The translations under genes were made by a program, and so were the position numbers. A stretch of DNA of 45,936 nucleotides from Sphingomonadales bacterium (GTDB lineage Bacteria > Pseudomonadota > Alphaproteobacteria > Sphingomonadales > Sphingomonadaceae): positions 1 through 45,936 of the forward strand of contig SBGG01000081.1 of NCBI GenBank assembly GCA_006226685.1, read 5' to 3'. This document shows, piece by piece, positions 1 to 9,860 of this stretch. Below the pieces are notes generated by a model. It was given only the letters and a program-made list of their open reading frames with translations. It was not told the origin of the DNA and made no database searches. Numbering within the stretch: position 1 is the stretch's first letter; the number at the start of each line of letters is the position of its first letter.

Positions 1-834
1 CTCCGGCCCCAGGATCAATCGCGCGGCGGCGATGGTCCAGAGCAGGTCGTCCATGTCCGGTTCGGGCGCATTGGCCATGGCGGTGCGCGGCTTTGCCCGG
101 AAATTCTGGACGATCACTTCCTGAATATGGCCATAGCCTTCATGCAGGTCGTGGATCGCCTCCAGCGCGGCGATGCGCTCCTCGCGCGTTTCGCCGATGC
201 CGATCAATATGCCGGTGGTGAATGGAATGCCGAGCTCGCCCGCAAGGCGGATGGTTTCGAGACGGGCGGCAGGCGCCTTGTCCGGCGAACGGTAATGCGG
301 TTGTCCTTTCTCGCACAGCCGGTCGGAGAGGGTTTCGAGCATCAGGCCCATGGACGCGGAAACACGGCGCAGCGCCAGCATGTCTTCGCGTGTCATCACG
401 CCTGCATTGACATGCGGCAGGAGGCCGGTTTCGTCACGCACTGCCGCGCACATTTCCACCAGATAGCCGATCGTGGTCTGGTGGCCGAGCCGGGTCAGTT
501 CTTCCCGCGCGGCCGTGAAGCGCAGTTCCGGCTTGTCCCCCAGCGTGAACAGCGCTTCGGTGCAGCCTGCCTGCGCCCCGGCGCGGGCGATGTCGATCAC
601 CTGATCGCGGCTGAGATAGGTGGGCTCGCCGCGCCGGGGCGGCTGAGAGAAGGTGCAATAATGGCAATAGTTGCGGCAAAGCTGGGTCAGGGGAATGAAG
701 ACCTTGGGCGACCAGCTCTGGATCGTGCCATGGCCCAGATCGCGTATGCGGACGGCCTCCGCCATCAGGGTATCGAGCGAATCCGATGGCGACACCGGTT
801 TGCTGGTTGTTCTCTCCTGTTCGGTTCCGCTCAT
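1..834 (-). CDS. cofG: FO synthase, CofG-type radical SAM protein (3' end beyond window)
   Basis: CofG (or the CofG half of a fused FbiC) works with CofH to make FO, the deazaflavin core of cofactor F420, from a tyrosine-derived radical and the flavin precursor. The first 278 residues lie in the window and run open off the left edge. The radical-SAM cluster motif CRNYCHYC (CX3CX2C, about residues 51-58) is intact. It is followed by YCTFSQPPRRGEP, by ALFTLGDKPELRF, and later by GHIQEVIVQNFRAKP, all typical of CofG. The ATG at 834 is preceded by GGAAAGAAGA; an in-frame ATG at 846 is an alternative. It is divergent from the catabolic operon. Whether a CofH domain or gene follows cannot be seen. 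BioB was considered, but these motifs fit CofG far better. Confidence 0.88.
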   Translation of the reverse strand, partial: MSGTEQERTTSKPVSPSDSLDTLMAEAVRIRDLGHGTIQSWSPKVFIPLTQLCRNYCHYCTFSQPPRRGEPTYLSRDQVIDIARAGAQAGCTEALFTLGDKPELRFTAAREELTRLGHQTTIGYLVEMCAAVRDETGLLPHVNAGVMTREDMLALRRVSASMGLMLETLSDRLCEKGQPHYRSPDKAPAARLETIRLAGELGIPFTTGILIGIGETREERIAALEAIHDLHEGYGHIQEVIVQNFRAKPRTAMANAPEPDMDDLLWTIAAARLILGPE

Positions 835-966
835 TCTTCTTTCCATCGGCCCGGTTGATCCGGCCTCGCTTCCGTATGAAGTCGAGGCCTTTCCCGCTCT
901 AATCCGTTTTCGCGGCCAGTACGAAATAATGTGATGATGAATCTCATTGCAATCGCCGTTCGTCAA

Positions 967-1000
967 GTGCATTATCCATTCGAATTAATTTTACATGCAC
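967..1000. promoter_or_regulatory. Inverted TGCAC half-sites in the cofG / operon divergent gap
   Basis: GTGCAT (967-972) and ATGCAC (995-1000) form a perfect 6-bp inverted repeat with a 22-nt spacer, in the 177-bp gap between the divergent FO synthase and the long plus-strand operon. The same GTGCAT...ATGCAC arrangement occurs at 42668-42693, and the core TGCAC recurs in other promoter gaps here. A regulator-binding role is inferred. Confidence 0.4.
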
Positions 1001-1011
1001 ATGGAAGCAGG

Positions 1012-2100
1012 ATGATTGAAACGCAGTCCGGCGTGGACATGAGTGCCCTTGTCGGGTGGATGGATGGGCAGGGGTTGGGCATAGGGCCGGTCTCTACCGT
1101 CACCGCCCTGACAGGTGGAACCCAGAATATATTGCTGCGCTTTACCCGCGACGGGCGTGATTATGTGCTGCGGCGCCCACCCGCGCATCCGCGTCCCGAA
1201 AGCAATGAGACGATGCGGCGCGAGGCGCGCCTGCTGGCGGCGCTGGCCGGAACCGGGGTGCCGCATCCAGCCCTGATCGCGGCTTGCGGTGACGAATCGG
1301 TGTTGGGCGCCGCTTTTTACCTGATGGAGCCGATAGAGGGGTTTAACCCCACCTCGGGCCTGCCGCCGCTTCATGCGGGATCGGCGGAGGTGCAGCACCG
1401 CATGGGGCTGTCGATGGTCGAGGCGCTGGTGGCATTGGCGGCGGTCGATTATCGCGCGGTGGGCCTTGCCGATTTCGGCAAGGTCGATGGCTGGCTGGAG
1501 CGGCAGGTTGGCCGCTGGCGCAAGCAGCTCGATTCTTACGCTGCCTTTGCCGAGTGGCCGGGGTCGCAATCGCTGGGGCCGGTCGAACCGGTCGCCGACT
1601 GGCTGGAGCGTAACCGGCCTGCCGATTTCCGGCCCGGTATCCTGCATGGCGATTATCATCTCGCCAATGTGATGTTTCGCAACGACAGCGGAGAACTGGC
1701 TGCCGTCATCGACTGGGAACTGGCGACGATCGGCGATCCGCTGGTCGATCTGGGCTGGATGCTCGCCACCTGGCCGGAGGAGCAGGAGGAGCCGATGGTC
1801 AGCGTGCGGCCATGGATCGGTTTCCCGAGCGCGGCCGAACTGGTGGCGCATTACCGGGCATTGTCCGGCCGGGATTTCGATGCCGACTGGTATGCGATCT
1901 TTGGCTGTTACAAGCTCGGCATATTGCTCGAAGGCACATTTGCCCGTGCCTGTGCGGGTAAGGCGCCCAGAGAGATCGGGGACAAGCTGCACGCGCGGGC
2001 GCAATGGCTGCTGAGCCGGGCGTCGCGCTGGATGAAGAACGGCACGCCCGCAAATAAGCGTGCCCAAGAAGAGACCCAAGGGGGGGGCGATAATGAATGA
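1012..2100 (+). CDS. APH-family phosphotransferase (ACAD10/11-type kinase-like)
   Basis: A 362-aa protein of the aminoglycoside phosphotransferase/choline-kinase fold. The Brenner-type catalytic loop HGDYHLAN and the metal-binding IDWELATIGDPLVDLGW are both complete, so the kinase site looks functional. Stand-alone members next to acyl-CoA dehydrogenases resemble the kinase domain of ACAD10/ACAD11, which phosphorylates 4-hydroxyacyl-CoAs so that the hydroxyl can be eliminated. An equivalent role on a hydroxylated acyl-CoA is a reasonable inference, since an SDR and an ACAD follow directly. I chose the ATG at 1012, with GGAAG just upstream. The frame is open further 5' to 931, but that part resembles promoter DNA; the ATG at 1039 is another possible start. 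First gene of the operon; its stop overlaps the next start. Confidence 0.85.
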   Translation: MIETQSGVDMSALVGWMDGQGLGIGPVSTVTALTGGTQNILLRFTRDGRDYVLRRPPAHPRPESNETMRREARLLAALAGTGVPHPALIAACGDESVLGAAFYLMEPIEGFNPTSGLPPLHAGSAEVQHRMGLSMVEALVALAAVDYRAVGLADFGKVDGWLERQVGRWRKQLDSYAAFAEWPGSQSLGPVEPVADWLERNRPADFRPGILHGDYHLANVMFRNDSGELAAVIDWELATIGDPLVDLGWMLATWPEEQEEPMVSVRPWIGFPSAAELVAHYRALSGRDFDADWYAIFGCYKLGILLEGTFARACAGKAPREIGDKLHARAQWLLSRASRWMKNGTPANKRAQEETQGGGDNE

Positions 2101-2830
2101 TCTGGATTTCACCGGCCGCAAGATACTTGTTGTCGGCGGATCGAGCGGTATCGGCAACGGCATAGCGCGTGCCTTTCTGGAGCGCGGCGCGCGGGTCCAT
2201 GTCTGGGGAACGCGGGCCAGCGCGGCCGATTATGCGGGGGAGGAAGGGTCCGACCTTACAGGTCTTGGCTATACGCAGGTCGACGCCGGAAACCCGGATG
2301 CCATTGCCGCCGCGCCCTTGCCATTCGAGGACGGCCTTGACGTGCTGGTGCACTCGCAGGGCGCGGTGCTCTATGGCCGCAAGGAATTTCAGCCCGATGG
2401 CTGGGACAAGGTGATGGCGGTCAATCTCGACAGCGTCATGCATATCTCGATGCGATTGCAGGAGCAATTGGCGGCGAGCGGCGGATCGGTGATCGTCGTC
2501 AGTTCGATCGGCGCCTTTCGGTCCACCATGGGCAACCCCGCCTATGCCGCGTCCAAGGCCGGCGCGGTCAGCCTCGTGCGTACGCTGGGGCAGGCCTGGG
2601 CGAGCGAGGGCATCCGCGTCAACGGGATCGCGCCGAGCCTTGTCGATACCAAGATGACGAAAGTGACGATGGAGCATGCCGACCGGCGGGATCGCGCATT
2701 GGCGAAGATTCCGCTCGGGCGTTTCGGCACGGTGGAGGAAATGGCGGGGGTGGCGATGTTCCTCGCCTCGCCGCTGGCTTCCTATGTGTGCGGACAGACA
2801 ATCATCGTCGATGGCGGCCTGACGCTCTGA
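2093..2830 (+). CDS. Short-chain dehydrogenase/reductase
   Basis: A 245-aa classical SDR, expected to oxidise or reduce a hydroxyl/keto group with NAD(P). The nucleotide-binding motif GGSSGIG lies at residues 15-21, the catalytic Ser at about 137-138, and Tyr151/Lys155 in YAASK. The C-terminal VDGG motif is typical of the family. The ATG at 2093 overlaps the stop of the upstream kinase gene (ATGAATGA), with a G8 tract acting as ribosome-binding site, so the two are probably translationally coupled. The substrate cannot be told; in context it could be a 3-hydroxyacyl-CoA or a ring hydroxyl. Confidence 0.9.
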   Translation: MNDLDFTGRKILVVGGSSGIGNGIARAFLERGARVHVWGTRASAADYAGEEGSDLTGLGYTQVDAGNPDAIAAAPLPFEDGLDVLVHSQGAVLYGRKEFQPDGWDKVMAVNLDSVMHISMRLQEQLAASGGSVIVVSSIGAFRSTMGNPAYAASKAGAVSLVRTLGQAWASEGIRVNGIAPSLVDTKMTKVTMEHADRRDRALAKIPLGRFGTVEEMAGVAMFLASPLASYVCGQTIIVDGGLTL

Positions 2831-2850
2831 GAACGGTTTGAAAGGACAGG

Positions 2851-4083
2851 ATGATGGATTTCCAATATAGCGAGAAGGTCGAAAAGCTCCGGAACGAGAT
2901 TAACGCGTTCATGGATGCCTATGTCTATCCGATCGAGAAAGAGCGCGACGACTATCACGCCGATCCCGCCAATCTCTGGAAGGTCTGGCCGGGCACAGAG
3001 GAGATCAAGGCAAAGGCGCGCGAAGCGGGTCTGTGGAACCTGTTCCTGCCGCATGAATATCAGCCCTGGTCGCCGGGGCTCACCAATCTCGAATATGCGC
3101 CGCTCGCCGAGCTGATGGGGCGGGTGATCGGAGCGTCGGAATATTTCAACTGCTCCGCGCCCGACACCGGCAATATGGAAATCTTTGCCCGCTATGCGAA
3201 TGAGGAACAGCAGGAACGGTGGCTGAAGCCTCTGCTCAATGGCGACATCCGCTCCTGCTATGTGATGACGGAGCCGGGCGTCGCTTCTTCGGATGCGACC
3301 AATATCGCCACGACCATCATTCGCGATGGCGACGACTATGTGATCAACGGTCGGAAATGGTGGATTTCCGGTGCGATGGACCCAAGGGTGCAGGTCTATA
3401 TCCTGCTGGGCAAGACGCCCAATGCGGACAAGCCCCGGCATCAGCAGCACAGCCAGATCATCATCCCCGCCGATACGCCGGGTATCCGCATCGTGCGTCC
3501 GCTGGAGGTGTTCCATGCGGTTCACTCGCCCGGTGGCCATTGTGAGATCGAGTTCGACAATGTGCGCGTTCCGGCGGAGAATCTGCTGCTGGGCGAGGGG
3601 CGCGGGTTTGAGATCGCGCAGGGGCGCCTCGGGCCAGGCCGCATCCATCACTGCATGCGTTTGATCGGTCAGGCGCAGCGTGCGGTCGAATATATGGCCC
3701 GCCGGGTCGAGGAGCGGGTGGCGTTCGGCAGGAAACTCTCCGATCAGGCGAGCATCCGGCAGGATATCGCCCGGTCCTTCTGCGAGATTGAGCAGGCGCG
3801 CCTGCTGACGCTGAAGGCTGCCGATTCCATGGATCGCTATGGTAATAAGGTCGCCAAGGACATGATCGCCGCGATCAAGATCGTCGCGCCGCTGATGTCG
3901 CAGCGTGTCGCCGACCGGGCGATGCAGGCCTTTGGCGCGATGGGCTTCACCAAGGATACGCCGGTGGCCGATGCCTTCATGAACGCCCGGTATCTGCGCA
4001 TGGCCGACGGCCCGGACGAGGCGCATATGTCGCAGCTCGGCAAGCTCAAGATCGCCGAATATGGCGCGCTGCCGGTCCGCTGA
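2851..4083 (+). CDS. Acyl-CoA dehydrogenase (ACAD11-like)
   Basis: A 410-aa FAD-dependent acyl-CoA dehydrogenase that would introduce an alpha,beta double bond and pass electrons to ETF. It shows the flavin/substrate core [21 protein letters not shown] and the C-terminal [18 protein letters not shown]. The last segment resembles ACAD10/11-type enzymes, which normally accompany an APH-like kinase such as the one at 1012. RFGRKL-type contacts are represented by [10 protein letters not shown]. Start at the ATG at 2851, after AAGGACAGG; a second ATG follows at once. It lies 20 bp after the SDR in the same operon. Confidence 0.92.
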   Translation: MMDFQYSEKVEKLRNEINAFMDAYVYPIEKERDDYHADPANLWKVWPGTEEIKAKAREAGLWNLFLPHEYQPWSPGLTNLEYAPLAELMGRVIGASEYFNCSAPDTGNMEIFARYANEEQQERWLKPLLNGDIRSCYVMTEPGVASSDATNIATTIIRDGDDYVINGRKWWISGAMDPRVQVYILLGKTPNADKPRHQQHSQIIIPADTPGIRIVRPLEVFHAVHSPGGHCEIEFDNVRVPAENLLLGEGRGFEIAQGRLGPGRIHHCMRLIGQAQRAVEYMARRVEERVAFGRKLSDQASIRQDIARSFCEIEQARLLTLKAADSMDRYGNKVAKDMIAAIKIVAPLMSQRVADRAMQAFGAMGFTKDTPVADAFMNARYLRMADGPDEAHMSQLGKLKIAEYGALPVR

Positions 4084-4116
4084 TCCCGTTTCGATCCCCG
4101 ACAAGGAAGGCTGACA

Positions 4117-5652
4117 GTGTCCCTTACCCTGACCAATGTGGAAGAAAGCCGTCGTGGAGACATGGCGCTCTGTGATGAGCGCGTCTCCTGGACGTGGACG
4201 GATATCGACCCGATCCTCAACCGTGCGGCCAATGCGATGTCCGCCACCGTCGATGAGAAGCGCCGCGCGGCCATTTTCTCGCCCAACTGCGCGGAGGCGG
4301 TGATCGCCTATGTCGCGGGCATGGAGGGCGCGGTGTCGACCGTGCCGGTGAGTTATCATCTGACCGCGGGTGAGCTCGCCTATATTCTGCGGGATTCGAA
4401 GGCCTCGGTGCTGTTCGTCGGGCCCAAGACGCTGGAGGCCGGGCTGGCCGCCGCGCAGGAGGTGGGCATACCGACGGTGATCGGCTGGCGCTGCCCGCCG
4501 ACCGAAGGGGTGATCGACTGGGAGGCATGGCTTGCCGCGGCATCTGATGCGGAGCCTCCGGCGGATGTGCGTCCTCTGCCGCATCTCCACTATACCTCCG
4601 GTACCACCGGCAAGCCGAAGGCGACCGAAACGCCGCCGCAATATTTCCCCCGCGTCGACAGCGTCAAGCAGCTGGCCGAGACGTTGCTGCCGCGCCGGAC
4701 CCCGTCGCCGGGGATCGTTGTTGGGCCGCTCTATCATACCGGCCCGCTCGGCATGGCGCGCAACCTGTTCGCCGGGCAGGCGCTGATCGTCACCGAGCAT
4801 TTCGATCCCGAACAGGTGCTGGCGAAGATCGACCAGCATAAGGTCGCAGGTTCGGTGATGGTGCCCACCCATTTTCAGCGGATGCTGGCGCTGCCCGAAG
4901 AGGTGCGGAAGAAATATGACGTCTCGTCGATGCAGCGCCTCGCCCATACTGGCGCCGCCTGTCCGCACTATGTGAAGCAGGCGATGATCGACTGGTTCGG
5001 TCCGGTGCTGGTCGAGGCCTATGGCGGCACGGAAGCGGGCTCCACCACCTTCATCACGTCGCCGGAATGGCTGGTCCGTCCCGGATCGGTCGGCAAGGCG
5101 ATGCCTCCGTTCGAAACGGTCATTATCGGCGATGACGGCCAGCCGGTCGGCCCCAATCAGGAAGGGCAGGTCTATTTCCGCGACACCAGCGGGCGCGGCA
5201 TCATTTACGAGGGCGATCCCGAAAAAACGGCGGCGGCCCATATCGAACCGGGCGTCTTCACGCTGGGCGAGGTCGGCTATGTCGATGAGGAGGGCTATCT
5301 CTTCATCACCGATCGCGTGTCGGACATGATCGTCAGCGGCGGCGTCAACATCTATCCGGCCGAGGCCGAACATGTGCTGATCCGTCATCCCGGTGTCGCC
5401 GATGTCGCGGTGCTGGGGGCCCCCAATGCCGATATGGGCGAGGAGGTGAAGGCGCTCGTCATTCCGGCGGACCCCGCCAATCCGCCGTCGACCGAGGCGC
5501 TCAACGCCTTTTGCCGGGAGCATCTTGCCGGGTTCAAGTGCCCGCGCTCCTATGATTTCGTCGATGATATCGGCCGCACCGTGATGGGTAAGGTCAATAA
5601 GAAGGCGCTGCGGGCCCGGTACTGGCCATCGGACCGGACGATAGGAGGATGA
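4117..5652 (+). CDS. AMP-forming acyl-CoA synthetase (acid-CoA ligase)
   Basis: A 511-aa member of the ANL superfamily that activates a carboxylic acid with ATP and CoA, releasing AMP and PPi. The P-loop is YTSGTTGKPKATE. Motif A5 is YGGTEAG and motif A8 is TDRVSDMIVSGGVNIYP. The C-terminal lysine region, VMGKVNKKALR, is present, so both half-reactions look possible. The start is a GTG at 4117 behind a strong AAGGAAGG. It resembles FadD17-like and bile-acid/aromatic-acid CoA ligases rather than FadD of E. coli; the substrate is unknown. The gene overlaps the next by 4 nt (ATGA). Placed beside an alcohol dehydrogenase, it probably loads the resulting acid. Confidence 0.92.
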   Translation: MSLTLTNVEESRRGDMALCDERVSWTWTDIDPILNRAANAMSATVDEKRRAAIFSPNCAEAVIAYVAGMEGAVSTVPVSYHLTAGELAYILRDSKASVLFVGPKTLEAGLAAAQEVGIPTVIGWRCPPTEGVIDWEAWLAAASDAEPPADVRPLPHLHYTSGTTGKPKATETPPQYFPRVDSVKQLAETLLPRRTPSPGIVVGPLYHTGPLGMARNLFAGQALIVTEHFDPEQVLAKIDQHKVAGSVMVPTHFQRMLALPEEVRKKYDVSSMQRLAHTGAACPHYVKQAMIDWFGPVLVEAYGGTEAGSTTFITSPEWLVRPGSVGKAMPPFETVIIGDDGQPVGPNQEGQVYFRDTSGRGIIYEGDPEKTAAAHIEPGVFTLGEVGYVDEEGYLFITDRVSDMIVSGGVNIYPAEAEHVLIRHPGVADVAVLGAPNADMGEEVKALVIPADPANPPSTEALNAFCREHLAGFKCPRSYDFVDDIGRTVMGKVNKKALRARYWPSDRTIGG

Positions 5653-7787
5653 GCATGCGCAACCGGTTTCTTCTGGCCGCCGGGCTGGCGGCGATGGTGT
5701 TGGGCGGTTGCTCGCTGGAAGGCCGTTCCGACGCGGTGCGGGGCGGGGACGGCGACGCCAGTGCTCTGGCCGACGTTCCGCAGGATGAGGCGAGCGGCGT
5801 CAACTGGACCGATTATGACGGTCCGGGCGCGGCCCATTACAGTCCGCTGGACGGGATCAACACCGGTAACGTCGCGAAGCTTGGCCTTGCCAGCTTCTAT
5901 GATATCGATATGCCGGGAAGCAGCCTGACATCGCCGGTCGCGGTCGATGGCGTGCTTTATTTCGCCGCCGGGCAGGCCGTGGTGCATGCGGTCGATGCCG
6001 TCACCGGCAAGCTGCTGTGGCAATATGATCCGGACGTGGCGAAGGTCGCGGGTGACAAGCTGCGTGTCGGCTGGGGCAGCCGGGGCATTGCCTATGCCGA
6101 TGGTACGCTGTTCGTCGGCACGATGGACGGCCGCCTGATCGCGATCGACGCGAAAACCGGCAAACCCTTGTGGAGTGTGCTGACCACTCAGCCGGGCGAC
6201 GGACGTTACATCACCGGCGCGCCATGGGTGTTCAGGGACAAGGTCATCATCGGCCATGGCGGCGCTGATTTCTCGCCGACGCGCGGTTATGTCACCGCCT
6301 ATGACCAGAAGACCGGCAAGCAGGCATGGCGTTTCTTCACCGTTCCGGGTGATCCCTCCAAGGGCTTTGAGAACAAGGCGATGGAGATGGCCGCGAAGAC
6401 GTGGAAGGGCGAATGGTGGAAGTTCGGCGGCGGCGCGACCGTGTGGAACGCCATGGCCTATGACCCCAAATATAATCGCATCTATATCGGTACGGGCAAC
6501 GGCGCACCGTGGAACCAGAAGATCCGTAGCCCCGGCGGCGGCGATAATCTGTTCCTCTGTTCGATCATCGCGCTCGATGCCGATACCGGGGAATATGTCT
6601 GGCATTATCAGACCAATCCGGGCGAAACCTGGGATTATAATTCCGACATGGATATTGAGCTCGCCGACATGAAGATCGGCGGCGAGATGCGTTCGGTGAT
6701 CCTCCATGCGCCGAAAAACGGTTTTTTCTATGTGATCGACCGCAAGGACGGGAAGCTGATCTCGGCAAAAAATTATGTGCCGGTGAACTGGGCCAAGGGG
6801 ATCGACATCAAGACTGGGCGGCCGATCGAAAACCCGGAGGCGCGCTATCCCGATGGCAAGGCGTCGATCGTTTATCCCTCGCCTTTCGGTGCCCATAATA
6901 TCGAGGCGATGTCCTTCGATCCGAAGACCGGGCTTGTCTATATTCCGGCGATGGATCAGGGGCGCAGCTATACGGACCCTGAAAATCTGAAGTCGTTCCG
7001 GATGACCGGCCATCCGATCATTCCCAATAATGGCGTCGGCACACCTCCGCCTGATGTGAAGCCGAAGGAACCGACAAGCTTCCTCCTTGCCTGGGACCCG
7101 CGTTCCCAGAAGGAGGTGTGGCGCGTGCCCTATGCGTTCAACCGTGGCGGTGGCGGTACCGTTGCGACCGGCGGTGGTCTTGTATTTCAGGGGCAGGCCG
7201 ACGGCATGTTCAACGCCTATGATGCGCGCACGGGCAAGGTGCTCTGGTCGTTCGATGCGCAGACCGCCGTGATGGCCAATCCGATCAGCTATAGTGTCAA
7301 CGGCAGGCAATATGTGAGCGTGATTGCCGGTTCCCGCTTTCCAACCGCGCTCGGGCGAAAGAGGGGGGAGTGGGATTACCGCACCCAGCGCTGGCGCCTG
7401 CTGACCTTCGTGGTTGACGGCAAGGCGAAATTACCGCCCGCCGACACCGACATTTCGCCCTTTATCGATGATCCGGCGGTAAAGCTCGATGCTGCCAGCG
7501 TGGCGAGGGGGCGAGGGCTTTACCATCAGTCCTGCGTGCTCTGTCATGGCGGCAATGCCGCCGCAGGCGGGGCGGCGCCGGACCTGCGGCGTTCGCCGAT
7601 CGTGATGGATGGTTCGACCTTCGCGTCGGTCGTGCACGACGGCATGCTGGTTACGCGCGGCATGCCCCGTTTCGGTGAGCTTTCCGCCGCCGATAGCGAG
7701 GCGATCCGCCATTATATCCTCAAGCGTGCGCGGGAATTCGCCGCCAACGAAACACCAGAGAATGGGATGCAAGATGCAGGTCAATGA
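5649..7787 (+). CDS. Quinohemoprotein (PQQ/heme c) alcohol dehydrogenase, lipoprotein-type
   Basis: A 712-aa periplasmic PQQ dehydrogenase. The N-terminus is a signal peptide with lipobox LGGC (Cys about residue 21), so it is probably membrane-anchored. An eight-bladed propeller follows, with repeated tryptophan-docking segments; GEWWKFGGGATVWNAMAYD and the catalytic-Asp segment IALDADTGEYVWHY are clear. A C-terminal cytochrome c domain carries C629VLCH633 and a possible Met ligand in TRGMP. Type II quinohemoproteins oxidise alcohols and feed electrons to the respiratory chain. The vicinal Cys-Cys pair normally seen before the RG(V/L)A(Y) segment is absent (VGWGSRGIAY), as in the paralogue at 12384. 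Start at 5649 overlaps the ligase stop, with AGGAGG upstream. Confidence 0.92.
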   Translation: MSMRNRFLLAAGLAAMVLGGCSLEGRSDAVRGGDGDASALADVPQDEASGVNWTDYDGPGAAHYSPLDGINTGNVAKLGLASFYDIDMPGSSLTSPVAVDGVLYFAAGQAVVHAVDAVTGKLLWQYDPDVAKVAGDKLRVGWGSRGIAYADGTLFVGTMDGRLIAIDAKTGKPLWSVLTTQPGDGRYITGAPWVFRDKVIIGHGGADFSPTRGYVTAYDQKTGKQAWRFFTVPGDPSKGFENKAMEMAAKTWKGEWWKFGGGATVWNAMAYDPKYNRIYIGTGNGAPWNQKIRSPGGGDNLFLCSIIALDADTGEYVWHYQTNPGETWDYNSDMDIELADMKIGGEMRSVILHAPKNGFFYVIDRKDGKLISAKNYVPVNWAKGIDIKTGRPIENPEARYPDGKASIVYPSPFGAHNIEAMSFDPKTGLVYIPAMDQGRSYTDPENLKSFRMTGHPIIPNNGVGTPPPDVKPKEPTSFLLAWDPRSQKEVWRVPYAFNRGGGGTVATGGGLVFQGQADGMFNAYDARTGKVLWSFDAQTAVMANPISYSVNGRQYVSVIAGSRFPTALGRKRGEWDYRTQRWRLLTFVVDGKAKLPPADTDISPFIDDPAVKLDAASVARGRGLYHQSCVLCHGGNAAAGGAAPDLRRSPIVMDGSTFASVVHDGMLVTRGMPRFGELSAADSEAIRHYILKRAREFAANETPENGMQDAGQ

Positions 7788-9849
7788 CGTTACCCGCTAT
7801 GAGTGCGAAGGCCTGATCGCGGTCATTACGGTTGATTCTCCGCCGGTAAATGCCTTTTCGGCGAAGGTCCGTCAGGGCATTGCCGGTGGACTGGAGAAGG
7901 CACGGGCCGATGAGGCCGTGGGGGCGGTTGTCCTGATCTGCCAAGGGAAGACCTTCTTCGCCGGGGCGGACATTACCGAATTCGGCAAGCCGGTGATCGA
8001 ACCCAGCCTGCGCACTATGCAGGCGATGATCGAGGATTTTCCGAAGCCGGTGATTGCCGCCATTCACGGCACGGCGCTGGGCGGTGGTCTCGAAACCGCT
8101 CTGGTATGCCATTATCGCATTGCGGTGCCTTCGGCGCGCATGGGCCTGCCCGAGGTCAACCTCGGCCTGCTGCCCGGTGCGGGCGGGACGCAGCGCCTGC
8201 CGCGCGTGATCGGCGTCGCGGCGGCGCTGGACCTGATGACCAGCGGCAAGCAGACCGGTGCGAAGAAGGCGCTCGATATGGCGCTGATCGATCGTCTGGC
8301 CGATGAGGGCAATTTGCGCGGCGAGGCCATTGCCTTCGCGCAGGCGGTGCTCGACGAGAAGCGCCCGCTGGTGAAGGTGCGCGACATGACCGAAAAGCTG
8401 GAGGAAGCGCGTGCGAATCCGGCCCTGTTCGATGATTTCCGCAAAGCCAATGCGCGGAAATTCCGTGGCTTCAAGGCGCCGGAGAATATCATCCGTTCGG
8501 TTGAGAATGTGCTGAAACTGCCGTTCGACGAGGGCATGGTTCAGGAACGCGCGCTGTTCAACGAGTTGATGGAGGGTAGCCAGTCCGCGGCGCAACGCCA
8601 TGTTTTCTTTGCCGAACGTCAGGCCGCGAAGGTCGATGACATTGGTAAGGATGTTGAGCTGTTGCCGGTGCGGAAAGTCGGGGTCATCGGCGCGGGCACC
8701 ATGGGCGGCGGCATTGCGATGAACTTCCTCAATGTCGGCATTCCGGTGACGATCGTCGAAACGAGTCAGGACGCGCTGGATCGCGGCCTTGGCATCATCC
8801 GTAAAAATTACGAGGTCACCGCCTCCAAGGGCAAGATGAAGCCTGAGGATGTCGATATGCGCATGGGCCTGCTGACCGGCGTCACTATGCTGGAGGCGCT
8901 GGCCGACATGGACCTCATCATCGAGGCGGTGTTCGAAAATCTCGATGTGAAGCGGGAGGTGTTCGCAAAGCTGGACGCCATCGCGAAGCCCGGTGCGATC
9001 CTGGCGACCAACACCAGCTATCTCGACATTGACGATATTGCCGCCGCGACGAAGCGCCCGGAAAGCGTGATCGGTCTGCATTTCTTCTCACCCGCCAATG
9101 TGATGAAGCTGCTGGAAATCGTGCGGACGAAGGACACGGCGAAACCGATCGTTGCGACTGCCGGCAAGCTGGCCAAGACCATCGGCAAGATCGGCGTGAC
9201 CGTCGGCAATGGCTTCGGTTTCGTCGGCAACCGCATTCTCGCCGCGCGCAACACCCAGTGCGATCAGCTCGTGCTGGAAGGCGCGACGCCGCAGCAGGTG
9301 GACAAGGCGCTCTATGATTTCGGCTTTCCTATGGGTCATTTTCAGATGCGCGATCTGGTGGGGCTTGATGTCGGCTGGAACCGGGAAACGACTTCGTCTG
9401 CCAATGTGCGCGAGATATTGAACGAAATGGGTCGCCATGGGCAGAAGACGAAAGGCGGCTATTATGATTATGACGAGAAGCGCAATCATACGCCTTCGCC
9501 GGTCGCGCTGAAGGTGATCGAGGATTTCGCCGCGAAGCAGGGTATTGCCCGCCGCGCGATAAGCGATGAGGAAATTCTCGATCGCATCCTTTACGCGATG
9601 GTGAATGAGGGCGCGCGCATCCTTGATGAAGGGATCGCCTCGCGCTCGTCCGACATCGATATATGCTGGGTCACCGGCTATGGCTGGCCCAGATATCGGG
9701 GCGGCCCCATGTTCTGGGCAGATCTTCAGGGCGTGCCGCAAGTGCTTGAAAAGCTGAAGACGCTTCAGGCGAAGCATGGCGATTCCTTCGTGCCGTCGCC
9801 GCTGATCGAGCGGCTGGTGGCCGAGGGCAAGAATTTCAATCAGGCCTGA
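7774..9849 (+). CDS. Bifunctional enoyl-CoA hydratase / 3-hydroxyacyl-CoA dehydrogenase (FadB/FadJ-like)
   Basis: A 691-aa fusion that would hydrate a 2-enoyl-CoA and oxidise the 3-hydroxyacyl-CoA with NAD. Residues about 1-190 are crotonase ([11 protein letters not shown]; oxyanion-hole segment [25 protein letters not shown]). Residues about 290-475 are the NAD domain ([35 protein letters not shown]). The rest is the dehydrogenase C-terminal repeat ([11 protein letters not shown] and [11 protein letters not shown]). It is the size of the peroxisomal/FadJ type and lacks any thiolase part. The ATG at 7774 gives the N-terminus [10 protein letters not shown] expected for the family; it lies inside the end of the PQQ gene (14-nt overlap). 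An ATG at 7762 is also in frame. Confidence 0.93.
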   Translation: MQVNDVTRYECEGLIAVITVDSPPVNAFSAKVRQGIAGGLEKARADEAVGAVVLICQGKTFFAGADITEFGKPVIEPSLRTMQAMIEDFPKPVIAAIHGTALGGGLETALVCHYRIAVPSARMGLPEVNLGLLPGAGGTQRLPRVIGVAAALDLMTSGKQTGAKKALDMALIDRLADEGNLRGEAIAFAQAVLDEKRPLVKVRDMTEKLEEARANPALFDDFRKANARKFRGFKAPENIIRSVENVLKLPFDEGMVQERALFNELMEGSQSAAQRHVFFAERQAAKVDDIGKDVELLPVRKVGVIGAGTMGGGIAMNFLNVGIPVTIVETSQDALDRGLGIIRKNYEVTASKGKMKPEDVDMRMGLLTGVTMLEALADMDLIIEAVFENLDVKREVFAKLDAIAKPGAILATNTSYLDIDDIAAATKRPESVIGLHFFSPANVMKLLEIVRTKDTAKPIVATAGKLAKTIGKIGVTVGNGFGFVGNRILAARNTQCDQLVLEGATPQQVDKALYDFGFPMGHFQMRDLVGLDVGWNRETTSSANVREILNEMGRHGQKTKGGYYDYDEKRNHTPSPVALKVIEDFAAKQGIARRAISDEEILDRILYAMVNEGARILDEGIASRSSDIDICWVTGYGWPRYRGGPMFWADLQGVPQVLEKLKTLQAKHGDSFVPSPLIERLVAEGKNFNQA

Positions 9850-9860
9850 GGAGAGAGGCG

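Noticed and set aside
1..834. Biotin synthase (BioB) as identity of the left-edge radical SAM protein
   Set aside because: The segments FTLGDKPELRF and GHIQEVIVQNFRAKP, and the CRNYCHYC motif, are those of CofG rather than BioB.
2782..5523. A 913-codon open frame on the minus strand opposite the SDR, ACAD and ligase genes
   Set aside because: It is antisense to three well-conserved genes, has no recognisable domain and an Arg/His-rich composition typical of a mirror frame in high-GC DNA.
5550..7310. A 586-codon minus-strand frame opposite the first PQQ dehydrogenase
   Set aside because: It is a mirror frame; the plus strand encodes clear PQQ and heme c motifs over the same bases.
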